64,000 nucleotides of DNA from the NCBI GenBank assembly GCA_927405585.1, contig CAKMJS010000134.1, forward strand, positions 1 to 64,000, read 5' to 3'. Positions 34,762-42,825 of the stretch are shown piece by piece (positions within the stretch are counted from its first letter, which is position 1; every line of letters begins with the position of its first letter). The DNA comes from an uncultured Desulfosporosinus sp. Its GTDB lineage: Bacteria; Bacillota; Desulfitobacteriia; Desulfitobacteriales; Desulfitobacteriaceae. The notes under the pieces were generated by a model that saw nothing but the letters and a program-made list of their open reading frames with translations, ran no database searches and was not told the origin of the DNA. Position numbers and translations under genes: made by a program.

Positions 34762-34846
34762 CAGGGGAGCTGGAAATTTCTGGCTGAGAGGGGCGTTATG
34801 CCCGACCCTTAACCTGATCTGGGTAATGCCAGCGTAGGGAGGATTA
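34762..34846 (+). ncRNA. TPP (thi-box) riboswitch
   Basis: The conserved thi-box elements are present in order: GGGGAGC, GGCTGAGA, GACCCTTAACCTGATCTGGG and TAATGCCAGCGTAGGGA. This aptamer binds thiamine pyrophosphate. A transcription terminator follows directly, so high TPP should switch off the downstream thiamine-precursor transporter. Confidence 0.95.
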
Positions 34847-34857
34847 GAGAATAAGTA

Positions 34858-34883
34858 CGCCGCATTACATGCGGTGTTTTTTT
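34858..34883 (+). terminator. Riboswitch-controlled terminator
   Basis: GCCGCAT and ATGCGGT pair around a short loop and run into seven T residues, about 12 nt after the TPP aptamer. It is the expression platform of the switch. Confidence 0.8.
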
Positions 34884-34941
34884 ATGATCAGAGTCCCCTA
34901 CCGAAATCACGAAAAACTAGTTCGAAGGAGGAAATTGTGCG

Positions 34942-35235
34942 ATGGCGAAAATCATTATGGCCTTACAGGTGGTTCCTAAGGTCGAAGAATCCCGTATCTT
35001 TGAAGTGGTGGACGAGGCGATCAAAATTATTGCAGCCAGTGGGGTTCCCTACGAAGTGGGTCCTATGGAGACAACCATGGAGGGTGAACCCGATCAACTG
35101 TGGGAAATCATTAAAGAAGCTCAGGAAGCATGCATTCGTGCTGGAGCCTCTAGAGTGATGTCCTACATAAAAATGGACTATGTTCCGACAGGTTCAACAA
35201 TTGGCGAAAAAATCGACAAATATCGAAATAAATAA
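34942..35235 (+). CDS. Thiamine-binding protein (MTH1187/YkoF-like, DUF77)
   Basis: A small 97-residue protein of the DUF77/thiamine-BP family, recognised from VPYEVGPMETTMEGE and the GASRVMSYIKMDYVP region. Members of this family fold like YkoF and bind thiamine or its pyrimidine moiety. AAGGAGG lies 10 nt before ATG 34942. The gene is first after the TPP riboswitch, and its stop overlaps the start of the permease gene, which ties it to the transporter. Confidence 0.85.
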   Translation: MAKIIMALQVVPKVEESRIFEVVDEAIKIIAASGVPYEVGPMETTMEGEPDQLWEIIKEAQEACIRAGASRVMSYIKMDYVPTGSTIGEKIDKYRNK

Positions 35236-36008
35236 TGGGATGGTTAAAGTGGAAAGGGATCCCATCCCTATTATTCTTTCTCTTTCTTCTAGGGGTATGG
35301 CAAATAGTGATTACGGCTGCTCAAGTTCCTTTATGGCTTCTGCCCGCTCCCACTCAAATCGTCAACGCCTTATGGGAGACTCGCCAGCTTATTTGGATGC
35401 ATACCCTCACAACGTTAGTTGAAACTACGGTTGGCTTTACGTTGGCAGTTGTCTTAAGTCTGATTACAGCAGGCGCAATGATTCTATCCCCATGGATTAA
35501 ACGCCTATTATATCCGTTCTTAATTATTTCTCAAACGGTTCCTCTGATAGCCATTGCCCCTCTTTTGATCCTCTGGCTGGGTTATGGCCTATTACCTAAA
35601 ATTATGATCGTCATTATAGTATGTTATTTCCCGGTTACCATTAGTTTAATCGAAGGACTCGAATTAACCGATATTGACCTTCTGAATTTATTAAGAAGTA
35701 TGGGGGCATCTCGTTGGCAAATGTTTTATATGGTGCGCTGGCCACACGCTCTACCCTCATTTTTCGCAGGACTGAAAATTGCCGCCACCTATAGCGTAAT
35801 GGGGGCTGTCATTGCAGAATGGCTGGGTTCTAGTTCGGGGTTAGGCGTTTATCTGACGCGTTCGTCCCACTCGTTTTTAACAGACCGTGTTTTTGCTGCG
35901 ATATTTACGATCACCGCCTTGAGTTTTCTCTACTACGCCCTAATTACCATCCTAGCACGACTTGCCTTACCTTGGATCCATAGTAAAAACCAAGATACCA
36001 TCGAGTGA
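35235..36008 (+). CDS. thiX: ABC transporter permease for thiamine precursor (ThiX type)
   Basis: A 257-residue permease of the SsuC/TauC/ThiX family with six hydrophobic helices. The cytoplasmic EAA-type loop LLNLLRSMGASRWQMFYMVR (near 155-174) contacts the ATPase. The start codon overlaps the previous stop (TAATG). Under a TPP riboswitch together with an NMT1-type binding protein, the most likely substrate is the HMP pyrimidine or a thiamine breakdown product. Confidence 0.87.
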   Translation: MGWLKWKGIPSLLFFLFLLGVWQIVITAAQVPLWLLPAPTQIVNALWETRQLIWMHTLTTLVETTVGFTLAVVLSLITAGAMILSPWIKRLLYPFLIISQTVPLIAIAPLLILWLGYGLLPKIMIVIIVCYFPVTISLIEGLELTDIDLLNLLRSMGASRWQMFYMVRWPHALPSFFAGLKIAATYSVMGAVIAEWLGSSSGLGVYLTRSSHSFLTDRVFAAIFTITALSFLYYALITILARLALPWIHSKNQDTIE

Positions 36009-36057
36009 TTAAACTCGTTTAGCTAATGCAGAAGTAAATTATAGGAGAGATTATATT

Positions 36058-37077
36058 ATGAAAAAGTTGCTTGCTTTATTAATTATTTCTATTCTAATAC
36101 TGTCAGGTTGTGGGGCTTCACCTACTGCGCCCGCTTCACCTACTTCCACCGATCCTAAACCACTTACCACGGTTACCTTGATGTTGGACTGGACCCCAAA
36201 TACAAATCACACCGGTCTCTTTGTCGCTCAAGAGAAGGGGTATTTTGCTAAGGCGGGTTTAGATGTTCAAATCATCCAGCCTTCTAGCTCAGGAAGTGTC
36301 GAGCAACTGGTAGCGGCCGGAAAATCCAACTTTGGAGTGAGTCATCAGGAACAAGTGACGACGGCACGGGCGAATGATGTACCGATTCTTTCCTTAGCCG
36401 CTATTTTGCAACATAACACCTCAGGTTTTGCGTCACCAACTTCTAAGAATATTCTAAATGCCAAAGATTTTGAAGGGAAGACCTACGGCGGTTGGGGCCT
36501 ACCATCAGAAGATGCTATTGTCAAAGCACTCATGCAAAAGGAAAACGCGGATTTCTCCAAGCTTAAAATGATCAATATTGGAGAAGCGGATCAACTCATG
36601 TCTTTAACCAAAGACATTGATTTAACCTGGATTTTTTATGGTTGGACTGGCATTGAGGCAGAGTTGCGGAAACAGACTTTAAATATGATTTGGCTTAAAG
36701 ACGTAGACCCAGCACTGGATTTTTATACTCCCGTCCTGATTACCAGCGAGAAAATGACAGAAGCTCAACCTGAGCTAATTCGCCATTTTATGCAAGCGGT
36801 GAGTGAAGGTTATCAATATTCGATCCAGAATCCGCTGGAATCAGCTGAGATCTTAATCAAGAATGCACCTGAAGCAAATGCCGACTTAATACGTAGCAGC
36901 CAGACTTGGCTCAGTCCTAGGTATCAAGCCGATGCAGCCCAGTGGGGGATACAGAAGGCAGACGTATGGGAACGCTATGCGAAATGGCTCGTTGAGCGTA
37001 ATTTGTTGCCGAAGATGATCGATTCCACTAAGGCGTACACGAACGATTTTTTGCCTAAGGCACATTCAAGTAAATAA
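36058..37077 (+). CDS. thiY: NMT1/THI5-like substrate-binding lipoprotein (ThiY type)
   Basis: A 339-residue extracytoplasmic lipoprotein with the lipobox LILSGCG at residues about 16-22. The mature domain shows TLMLDWTPNTNHTGLFVAQE and GYFAKAGLDV, typical of the NMT1/THI5 family binding the HMP pyrimidine moiety or a formylaminopyrimidine. It lies in the TPP-regulated operon between permease and ATPase genes. The last codons (A-H-S-S-K and the stop) lie within a copy of the 164-bp repeat, so the C-terminus has been rewritten by the insertion. Confidence 0.88.
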   Translation: MKKLLALLIISILILSGCGASPTAPASPTSTDPKPLTTVTLMLDWTPNTNHTGLFVAQEKGYFAKAGLDVQIIQPSSSGSVEQLVAAGKSNFGVSHQEQVTTARANDVPILSLAAILQHNTSGFASPTSKNILNAKDFEGKTYGGWGLPSEDAIVKALMQKENADFSKLKMINIGEADQLMSLTKDIDLTWIFYGWTGIEAELRKQTLNMIWLKDVDPALDFYTPVLITSEKMTEAQPELIRHFMQAVSEGYQYSIQNPLESAEILIKNAPEANADLIRSSQTWLSPRYQADAAQWGIQKADVWERYAKWLVERNLLPKMIDSTKAYTNDFLPKAHSSK

Positions 37078-37219
37078 CCAGTCAGTATGCCAGTCTATTT
37101 AACGTCATACTGTGTCGGCATGTTCACCTAATAGCCCCACTATGAGGTGAACATACCTCCTTGTCTGACGCAAAATATCCAAGGCATCTTTGACTTGTTA
37201 TTTTCTTTCATATGCCTAA
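37056..37219. repeat. 164-bp inverted-repeat element, copy 1 (MITE-like)
   Basis: This copy starts with TAAGGCACATTCAAG inside the end of thiY and ends with TTTCATATGCCTAA. Its ends are inverted repeats of roughly 29 bp (left TAAGGCAYATN-AAATAACAAGTCA type). Inside are a CAGTATG/CATACTG hairpin, a GTGTCGG/CTGACGC stem and a TGTTCACCT/AGGTGAACA hairpin. Copies 2 and 3 lie at 38034 and 42460. It has no coding capacity. Confidence 0.85.
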
Positions 37220-37278
37220 AGCAAATTCATAAAAATACCTTGTCAGTATTTCAAGCCTAAATCCTAAGGAGGACCACA

Positions 37279-38037
37279 ATGGGACTATCTCTGAGAGGCC
37301 TTTCCAAAGCTTACGTTAACCCACAAAAGAGCCCATCCATGGAGGTTTTGCATGCTCTGGATTTAGAGATTGAGACGGGTTCCTTTGTTTCTATAATCGG
37401 GCCTTCCGGCTGTGGAAAGAGTACAATCTGCAATCTCTTAGCTGGAATTGAGCTTCCGGATACTGGGGAGATAATATTAGATGGTGAAGCGATCCAGGGG
37501 ACACTAGGGAATGTCGGTTATATGCCTCAAAAGGATTTACTGCTGCCCTGGCGTACCCTGCTTGAGAACGTGCTCTTGGGATGCGAGATTCTGCATAAAG
37601 ACAAACGCAAAGCGCAGGTTGAGGCTAAGGAATGGTTAAATCAATTTGGTCTAGCTCCATTTTCTGAGCATTACCCACACCAATTATCCGGTGGTATGCG
37701 GCAACGAGGGGCGTTGCTGCGAACGATTCTCTTTGGCAAAAAAACGTTGCTCCTCGACGAACCCTTCGGTGCTCTGGACGCTTTGACTCGACGGGAAATG
37801 CAACGCTGGCTTTTAAAGATTTGGAATCGGACTCGCCATACGGTCCTATTGATCACTCACGATATTGATGAGGCTATTCTTCTTTCTGACAGAGTTGTTG
37901 TTTTAAGCCAACGTCCTGCTCGTATTATTCATGAGTTTATTATTCCATTTCCCCACCCACGCGATCCTGAGGAACTGCTGCTTTCTAGTGATGCCTTAGA
38001 ATTCAAAAGGCAACTATTAAAGCTTCTCATACCTTAG
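37279..38037 (+). CDS. thiZ: ABC transporter ATP-binding protein for thiamine precursor (ThiZ type)
   Basis: A 252-residue ATPase of the SsuB/TauB/ThiZ group: Walker A GPSGCGKST (near 40), Q-loop MPQKDLLLPW, ABC signature LSGGMRQRGALLR (near 138), Walker B LLLDEPFGALD, and the switch histidine in LLITHDIDEA. AAGGAGG precedes ATG 37279. It energises the ThiX permease. The gap from thiY (about 200 bp) is filled by copy 1 of the repeat, and its stop codon lies in the first bases of copy 2, so both repeats sit at transporter gene ends. Confidence 0.9.
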   Translation: MGLSLRGLSKAYVNPQKSPSMEVLHALDLEIETGSFVSIIGPSGCGKSTICNLLAGIELPDTGEIILDGEAIQGTLGNVGYMPQKDLLLPWRTLLENVLLGCEILHKDKRKAQVEAKEWLNQFGLAPFSEHYPHQLSGGMRQRGALLRTILFGKKTLLLDEPFGALDALTRREMQRWLLKIWNRTRHTVLLITHDIDEAILLSDRVVVLSQRPARIIHEFIIPFPHPRDPEELLLSSDALEFKRQLLKLLIP

Positions 38038-38197
38038 GCACATTCAAGAAAATAACAAGTCAGTATGCCAGTCTATTTTGCGCCATACTGCGTCAGTATA
38101 TTCCCCTAATAGCCCCGCTATGAGGGGAATATACCTCCTTGTCTGACACAAAATATCCATGGCATCTTTGACTTGTTATTTTCTTTCTTATGCCTTA
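38034..38197. repeat. 164-bp inverted-repeat element, copy 2 (MITE-like)
   Basis: This copy begins TTAGGCACATTC, overlapping the thiZ stop codon, and ends TTATGCCTTA. It has the same length and orientation as copy 1. Its inner hairpin reads TATTCCCCT/AGGGGAATA, while copy 1 reads TGTTCACCT/AGGTGAACA, so two base pairs have changed on both strands together. That is direct evidence that the hairpin is maintained. Confidence 0.87.
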
Positions 38198-38207
38198 ACA
38201 CAGACCC

Positions 38208-38258
38208 ACGAATCGACAGGCGCTTAGTTCGGTTACTAAGTACCTGTCGATTCGTTTA
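38208..38258 (+). terminator. Strong terminator after the thiamine operon
   Basis: ACGAATCGACAGG pairs perfectly with CCTGTCGATTCGT, with an inner CTTAGT/ACTAAG pair, followed by TTTATATA. It closes the transporter operon. Confidence 0.8.
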
Positions 38259-38305
38259 TATATTGGTGGGTAAATTTGTGTTCAATGTATACTTGGTCTC
38301 CTGAG

Positions 38306-38334
38306 TTGCAAAATCTCCAATTAATTAATATAAT
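38306..38334 (+). promoter_or_regulatory. Promoter of dapL
   Basis: TTGCAA (38306-38311) and a perfect TATAAT (38329-38334) are separated by 17 bp, about 68 bp before the dapL start codon. Confidence 0.75.
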
Positions 38335-38401
38335 CTATAACAATGCAAATCTGTGGGATGAGTAAACTCGTTCAACTAAAAATGAAGGAGTAGGATTACA
38401 T

Positions 38402-39634
38402 ATGGCACTTGTGAATGAGAACTATCTTAAGTTATCGGGGAGCTATCTTTTTTCAGAAATTGCTCGCCGAGTAAACCACTTTAAAGCAAGCAGTCCGAAG
38501 GCCGATATCATTCGACTGGGAATCGGAGACGTGACACGTCCCCTGCCACCTGCTGTCATTGAAGCGATGCATAAGGGTGTTGAAGAGATGGGAAGTGCGA
38601 ATACCTTTCGAGGGTATGGTCCGGAACAAGGCTATCAGTTTCTGATCGAAAAGATCATCGAAAATGATTTCACCCCGCGTGGAGTGGAACTCTCTGTCGA
38701 CGAAGTTTTTGTAAGCGATGGAGCGAAAAGTGATACCGCAAATTTTCAAGAACTTTTCGGGATTGATAACATCATGGCCGTTACGGATCCCGTTTATCCG
38801 GTTTATGTCGATAGCAATGTAATGGCTGGGCGAACGGGGAAGTTCAACAGTGAAAAGGGACAGTATGAAACGATTGTGTATCTGCCATGTACAGAAAAAA
38901 ATGGCATGAAGCCTTCTCTACCCGAGACACACGTGGATTTGATCTATCTCTGCTTCCCAAATAACCCGACCGGAATGACGCTTTCTAAGGTGGAGCTGAA
39001 ACAATGGGTGGATTATGCTCGGGAAAACCGTGCGATCCTTTTGTTTGATGCGGCTTATGAAGCATTTATTCGGGAAGAGGGCGTTCCGCACAGTATTTTT
39101 GAGATCGAAGGCGCCCGAGAGGTCGCTGTAGAGTTCCGAAGTTTCTCCAAGACGGCAGGTTTTACCGGAACGCGTTGTGCGTACACTATCGTTCCGAAGG
39201 AAGTCATGGTCTATGATTCAACGGGTACAGCCCATAGCCTTAACCAGCTATGGCTAAGAAGACAAACCACGAAATTCAATGGAGCGTCTTATCCAGTTCA
39301 AGCAGGAGCAGTCGCCGTGTTCTCGGAAGAAGGAAAGCAACAGATTAAAGAAACTATTGATTACTATATGGAAAATGCCAGGATTATTCGAGAGGGCTTA
39401 CAAGAAGCCGGCTATACAATATTCGGTGGAGTGAATGCGCCGTATATCTGGATGAAGACTCCGAACAATATGGACTCTTGGGAGTTTTTTGATAAACTGA
39501 TGGAGGATGCACATGTCGTTGGTACACCGGGAGCTGGCTTTGGTGCGAACGGTGAGGGGTATTTCCGACTGACTGCTTTTGGCACTAGAGAGAATACCCT
39601 TAAGGCGATTGATAGGATTAAGACGAGGATGTAA
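38402..39634 (+). CDS. dapL: LL-diaminopimelate aminotransferase
   Basis: A 410-residue class I aminotransferase that converts tetrahydrodipicolinate directly to LL-diaminopimelate with glutamate as donor. The family is recognisable from [20 protein letters not shown] at the N-terminus, [33 protein letters not shown], and the PLP lysine in [15 protein letters not shown] (near 250). DapF, the next enzyme of lysine and peptidoglycan synthesis, is encoded at 45875. It has its own promoter and terminator. Confidence 0.95.
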   Translation: MALVNENYLKLSGSYLFSEIARRVNHFKASSPKADIIRLGIGDVTRPLPPAVIEAMHKGVEEMGSANTFRGYGPEQGYQFLIEKIIENDFTPRGVELSVDEVFVSDGAKSDTANFQELFGIDNIMAVTDPVYPVYVDSNVMAGRTGKFNSEKGQYETIVYLPCTEKNGMKPSLPETHVDLIYLCFPNNPTGMTLSKVELKQWVDYARENRAILLFDAAYEAFIREEGVPHSIFEIEGAREVAVEFRSFSKTAGFTGTRCAYTIVPKEVMVYDSTGTAHSLNQLWLRRQTTKFNGASYPVQAGAVAVFSEEGKQQIKETIDYYMENARIIREGLQEAGYTIFGGVNAPYIWMKTPNNMDSWEFFDKLMEDAHVVGTPGAGFGANGEGYFRLTAFGTRENTLKAIDRIKTRM

Positions 39635-39661
39635 GTAAGTTCATTAAACAGAAGAAACTGC

Positions 39662-39706
39662 AAAGCCCCGTTTGAGTATGTTTGGTGCTCAAACGGGGCT
39701 TTTGAT
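39662..39706 (+). terminator. Rho-independent terminator of dapL
   Basis: AAGCCCCGTTTGAG pairs with CTCAAACGGGGCTT around a 12-nt loop, followed by TTGATTTT. Confidence 0.88.
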
Positions 39707-39754
39707 TTTAGGGGAATGTTTGCGTTCCACTGTCGAGCCAGAATCTGCACATGA

Positions 39755-40066
39755 ATGAATAACTTGCTTGAAAAGTCCTACCAGAAAGCTCTCGAAATGG
39801 CTGGTTTCGCAAGGGCGGTGCAGCATTTCCCGGCGTTAGGGCAATTTAATCACGAGGCAGCTACGCAGATCTTACAGTTCAAGAATTTGTTAACCCAACT
39901 TCAAGAAATGCTCCTTAGCAAAACTGTCTTAGGAATCCTTGATCCATTAATACCGGATCATATGTTTCGGGAAGAATGCTATTATTTGGTAAAACTTTCC
40001 GCTGTTTCAGATGTTAAAAGTCCGCCCTGCGACCCAGGAAAACCAAGAATTATGGAAAAAGTATAA
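39755..40066 (+). CDS. Short hypothetical protein, possible fragment of a DUF2935-type protein
   Basis: A 103-residue open frame without a clear ribosome-binding site. The segment LGILDPLIPDHMFREECYYL resembles the metal-ligand HxxREExxY region of DUF2935/hemerythrin-like proteins common in spore-forming Firmicutes, which are normally about 250 residues. A neighbouring frame just upstream reads VEPESAHE, which looks like the missing preceding part, so the gene may be a truncated and frameshifted remnant. The assignment rests on a short motif only. Confidence 0.45.
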   Translation: MNNLLEKSYQKALEMAGFARAVQHFPALGQFNHEAATQILQFKNLLTQLQEMLLSKTVLGILDPLIPDHMFREECYYLVKLSAVSDVKSPPCDPGKPRIMEKV

Positions 40067-40102
40067 GTAAATTCTAATCTTCTTTCATGAATCGTTCATT
40101 GA

Positions 40103-40429
40103 TTAATAATCCAATGCCGTTACGTTTCTTAGAGATTTCCACAGATACACTTTCAAATCCACGCACCCGTTTCTCTTAAACTGGATGCCTTCTTCGGCTA
40201 ATAGCTGCCTTTGATCTGCCCAGTCGGGTGTTAAACGACCTTGGCAGTTTACTACACGATGACATGGGATATTAAGAAAATCTGGGGCATGATGTAGCGC
40301 TTGACCGACCATTCTAGAACGTTGTGGTTGGCCTGATAAAATGGCAATCAGGCCATAAGTGGCAACGCTTCCCGGTGGGATATCATCTACGATCTGATAT
40401 ATTTTAGTGAAAAATTCTTTCTGTTTCAA
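40103..40429 (-). CDS. MGMT-family protein (alkyltransferase-like, DNA-binding domain only)
   Basis: A 108-residue protein corresponding to the C-terminal domain of O6-alkylguanine-DNA alkyltransferases, with GSVATYGLIAILSGQPQRSR (helix-turn-helix with arginine finger) and the acceptor motif IPCHRVV. The cysteine is retained, unlike alkyltransferase-like ATL proteins with PWHR, so methyl transfer is possible. The usual N-terminal domain is absent. TTG 40429 is the likely start, with GAGGAG about 9 nt before. Confidence 0.85.
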   Translation of the reverse strand: MKQKEFFTKIYQIVDDIPPGSVATYGLIAILSGQPQRSRMVGQALHHAPDFLNIPCHRVVNCQGRLTPDWADQRQLLAEEGIQFKRNGCVDLKVYLWKSLRNVTALDY

Positions 40430-40460
40430 TTTAAGTACTCCTCACCGTATACTTACAAAA

Positions 40461-40601
40461 GCGTAGCCGAAAGCCTCTGACTTCAGTCACGGGGATGAAG
40501 GCAGCCTTGTTGCCATAAAATGGAATATCATGCCTGTAAGCGAGAGTGGATCGGAAGTCTATGTACCTAAGAACCCGCCGACTTTAGTCGCGCGGAGTAT
40601 C
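40461..40601 (+). mobile_element. Vestigial right end of an IS200/IS605-type TnpB element (omega-RNA-like)
   Basis: The sequence carries the pattern seen downstream of many tnpB genes: CCTCTGACTTCAGTCACGGG with ATGAAGG, then a distal short hairpin (GCCGACT-TT-AGTCGCGC) followed by GGAGTATCAG. No tnpA or tnpB remains on either side, so this looks like an orphan right end with the omega-RNA scaffold. Its 3' edge touches the stop codon of rqcH. Recognition is by pattern only. Confidence 0.5.
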
Positions 40602-42438
40602 AGTCTGATTGCCCTTCACTTGACAGCAAGCGCTCTAGGACTTCCTGCTTGGGGGTGAGATACAAGGTCCAGTTTTGGTCATAAATCACCATTCCAGGTT
40701 TAGCGGAATTAGGTTTCCTGATCTGTTTGACATGGGTATAATCCACAGGAACTTGAGAGGAACCACGCGCTTGGCTGTAATAAATGGCCAGTGCAGCTGC
40801 TTCTTCTAAGGTAGTGTCATCTGGGAATTCTTCCCCCTCTTCAAGGGGAATTAGGACGTGTGACCCTGGAATGACTTTGACATGGAGCCACAGATCACTG
40901 GGCCTTCCTTTACGCATGGTCAGCCAATCGTTTTGAGTATTATTTTTTCCAACATAGATAATTCTGCCCTGGCTAGAACGATAGACTCTCGGGTGGATAG
41001 ACTCTTTAGGTGCTTTCGTCTTTGCCTTTGACTTCGTATTGAGGCGGCCTTTCTTAGGCTTAAAGGTTTCTTTTTTTAAGTGTTTGCCAGCCACATATCC
41101 TTGACTCACTAGTTCAAGATGGATCTCCTCAAGTTCTGCAAGGGAAGACACTTGGTCCAAGCTAACCTGTAAGGAGTCCAAGTAGGTTAATTCTTCGAGT
41201 GCGGCTTCTTTGAGCGTCTTAGTGTTGAGAAGGGTGGCTTTCGCCTTATTATAAAGCTTGTAATAGTGCTGGGCGTTGTCAATGGCACTAATATAAGGAT
41301 TGAGAGGAATGACCACCTTAGAGAGTGCCGGGTCATAATAGTTTTCGACAGTGGCTTCAGCCGAGCCTGGAGGAATAAGATAGAGGTTTGCGGTCAGGAG
41401 TTCTCCCCATTGTTGATACATTAAACTAGACATTGCTTTGGACTCTGCCTCTGTATATATTTTAAGTTTTTTCTTGAAATGGGCGTGTTGTTCTTGGACG
41501 ATTTTACGGAGAGAGCCTCGCTTGGATTCAAGGGTGTTATTGGTGGATTTTGATTGGTAAAAGCTCGTGATCGCGTCATTTAAGGAGGGCGCGTTTTCCA
41601 GCCTTAACTCTTGGTATTGTTGAAAGGGCATAAAGCTAAACGCCACGGGAGGAGCCTGAAGAGCGGATTTATAGTAGAGGCAGGGTTGAATCTCAGGAAC
41701 ACCTTCGGGGTTGCTTAACCGGCGATAAGCCTGGAAAAGCCGTGAAAGGTCAATATCTCCGCATTGATGGAGGAGGGTGTCTGTAGCTAATCCAGCTTGA
41801 ATGACGATTTCTCGGGCTAACTCCGGGCTAATCCCGGCGAAAAGGGCAAGCAAAGCACCGGTGAGCGGGTGTTCAAGATCTTCCGAATAAAGTGCCTTTC
41901 TCCATAGTTCTTCGTCTTCGATAGGAGGACGTTTTCCCTGGGAGGGGGGCTCGAAATATGCTCGTCCGGGTAACACTTCGCGGTAGCGGCTTAAAGAGTG
42001 AGAGTATCGCTTAAGCCCGTCTAGAATCGTATTTGTGGTCGGATCAACGAGAATGAGATTGCTGTGTTTTCCCATGATTTCCAAGTGAAGATGTAGGGTG
42101 ACTAAATCGCCGCGTTCGTTATAATTCTGAATGCTAAAGGTCACGACTCGTTCAAGTTCACTCTGAGAAAGGCTGACTAGTTTACCACCTTCAAGATGTT
42201 TGCGTAAAATCATACAAAACATGGGCGGGGAAGGAGGATTTTTCTTGTTTTCCTGGGTGAGGTGGAAGCGGGGGGAGGTTGCATTGGTACTAAGCAGGAG
42301 GCGCCGGGATCCCTGTTGCCTTAATAAGAGATGAATTTCATCCTTTTCTGGTTGGAAAATTTTATCGATACGTGCTCCGATAAGTTGGGGAGCTAGCTCG
42401 TTCACTAAATAGGCGAGGGTCACACCGTCTAAGGCCAT
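40600..42438 (-). CDS. rqcH: Ribosome quality control factor RqcH (NFACT/fibronectin-binding family)
   Basis: An NFACT-family protein of about 612 residues that binds stalled 50S-peptidyl-tRNA and directs C-terminal alanine tailing. Visible are the N-terminal MALDGVTLAYLVNELAPQLI, the GARIDKIFQPEKDEI loop, ATSPRFHLT, the coiled-coil middle part, and the C-terminal NFACT-R domain (GRIIYVGKNNTQNDWLTMRK, DLWLHVKVIPGSHVLIP). The start is set at ATG 42438, with AAAGGAG about 8 nt upstream; the frame extends to 42459 next to the repeat. The third repeat copy occupies its promoter region. Confidence 0.92.
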   Translation of the reverse strand: MALDGVTLAYLVNELAPQLIGARIDKIFQPEKDEIHLLLRQQGSRRLLLSTNATSPRFHLTQENKKNPPSPPMFCMILRKHLEGGKLVSLSQSELERVVTFSIQNYNERGDLVTLHLHLEIMGKHSNLILVDPTTNTILDGLKRYSHSLSRYREVLPGRAYFEPPSQGKRPPIEDEELWRKALYSEDLEHPLTGALLALFAGISPELAREIVIQAGLATDTLLHQCGDIDLSRLFQAYRRLSNPEGVPEIQPCLYYKSALQAPPVAFSFMPFQQYQELRLENAPSLNDAITSFYQSKSTNNTLESKRGSLRKIVQEQHAHFKKKLKIYTEAESKAMSSLMYQQWGELLTANLYLIPPGSAEATVENYYDPALSKVVIPLNPYISAIDNAQHYYKLYNKAKATLLNTKTLKEAALEELTYLDSLQVSLDQVSSLAELEEIHLELVSQGYVAGKHLKKETFKPKKGRLNTKSKAKTKAPKESIHPRVYRSSQGRIIYVGKNNTQNDWLTMRKGRPSDLWLHVKVIPGSHVLIPLEEGEEFPDDTTLEEAAALAIYYSQARGSSQVPVDYTHVKQIRKPNSAKPGMVIYDQNWTLYLTPKQEVLERLLSSEGQSD

Positions 42439-42459
42439 GTCGGAACTCCTTTCATCCAC

Positions 42460-42620
42460 TAAGGCACATTCAAAAAAATAACAAGTCAGTATGCCAGTCT
42501 AGTTTGTGCCATACTGCGTCGGCATGTTCACCTAATAGCCCGCTATGAGGTAAACATACCTCCTTGTCTGACGCAAACTATCCGTGGCATCTTAGACTCG
42601 TTATTTTCTTTCATATGCCT
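42460..42620. repeat. Inverted-repeat element, copy 3 (161 bp)
   Basis: A third copy of the element at 37056 and 38034, same orientation on the plus strand. It is slightly shortened (one C missing in the loop, right end lacking the final AA) and carries one mismatch in the inner hairpin (AGGTAAACA). It lies immediately upstream of rqcH, so it could alter that gene's promoter or 5' leader. Confidence 0.85.
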
Positions 42621-42742
42621 GACTCGTTTTTTTAGTATAACACACTTGGTTTGTCGAGGCATTTTTCTCCCCTTTTGAGAATAAGCATGTACTACTAAAG
42701 GGACAAAGCCACTTGCACGAGGCACGAGCAACGAGGCAATAC

Positions 42743-42770
42743 GTAGGGGCAATTCATGAATTGCCCGTAC
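42743..42770. repeat. 28-bp near-perfect palindrome, GTAGGGGCAATTCATGAATTGCCC type
   Basis: The arms GGGCAATTC/GAATTGCCC are perfectly complementary around the central ATG-type loop-less core. Similar short palindromes are dispersed in many bacterial genomes. It lies in a stretch of direct repeats of ACGAGGCA/GCACGAG-like words before the P-type ATPase gene. Confidence 0.6.
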
Positions 42771-42825
42771 ACGGTACGAGGCACAATACTCGATGCATGA
42801 AGTAGGAAAAAGGGGGAAAAAGGGC

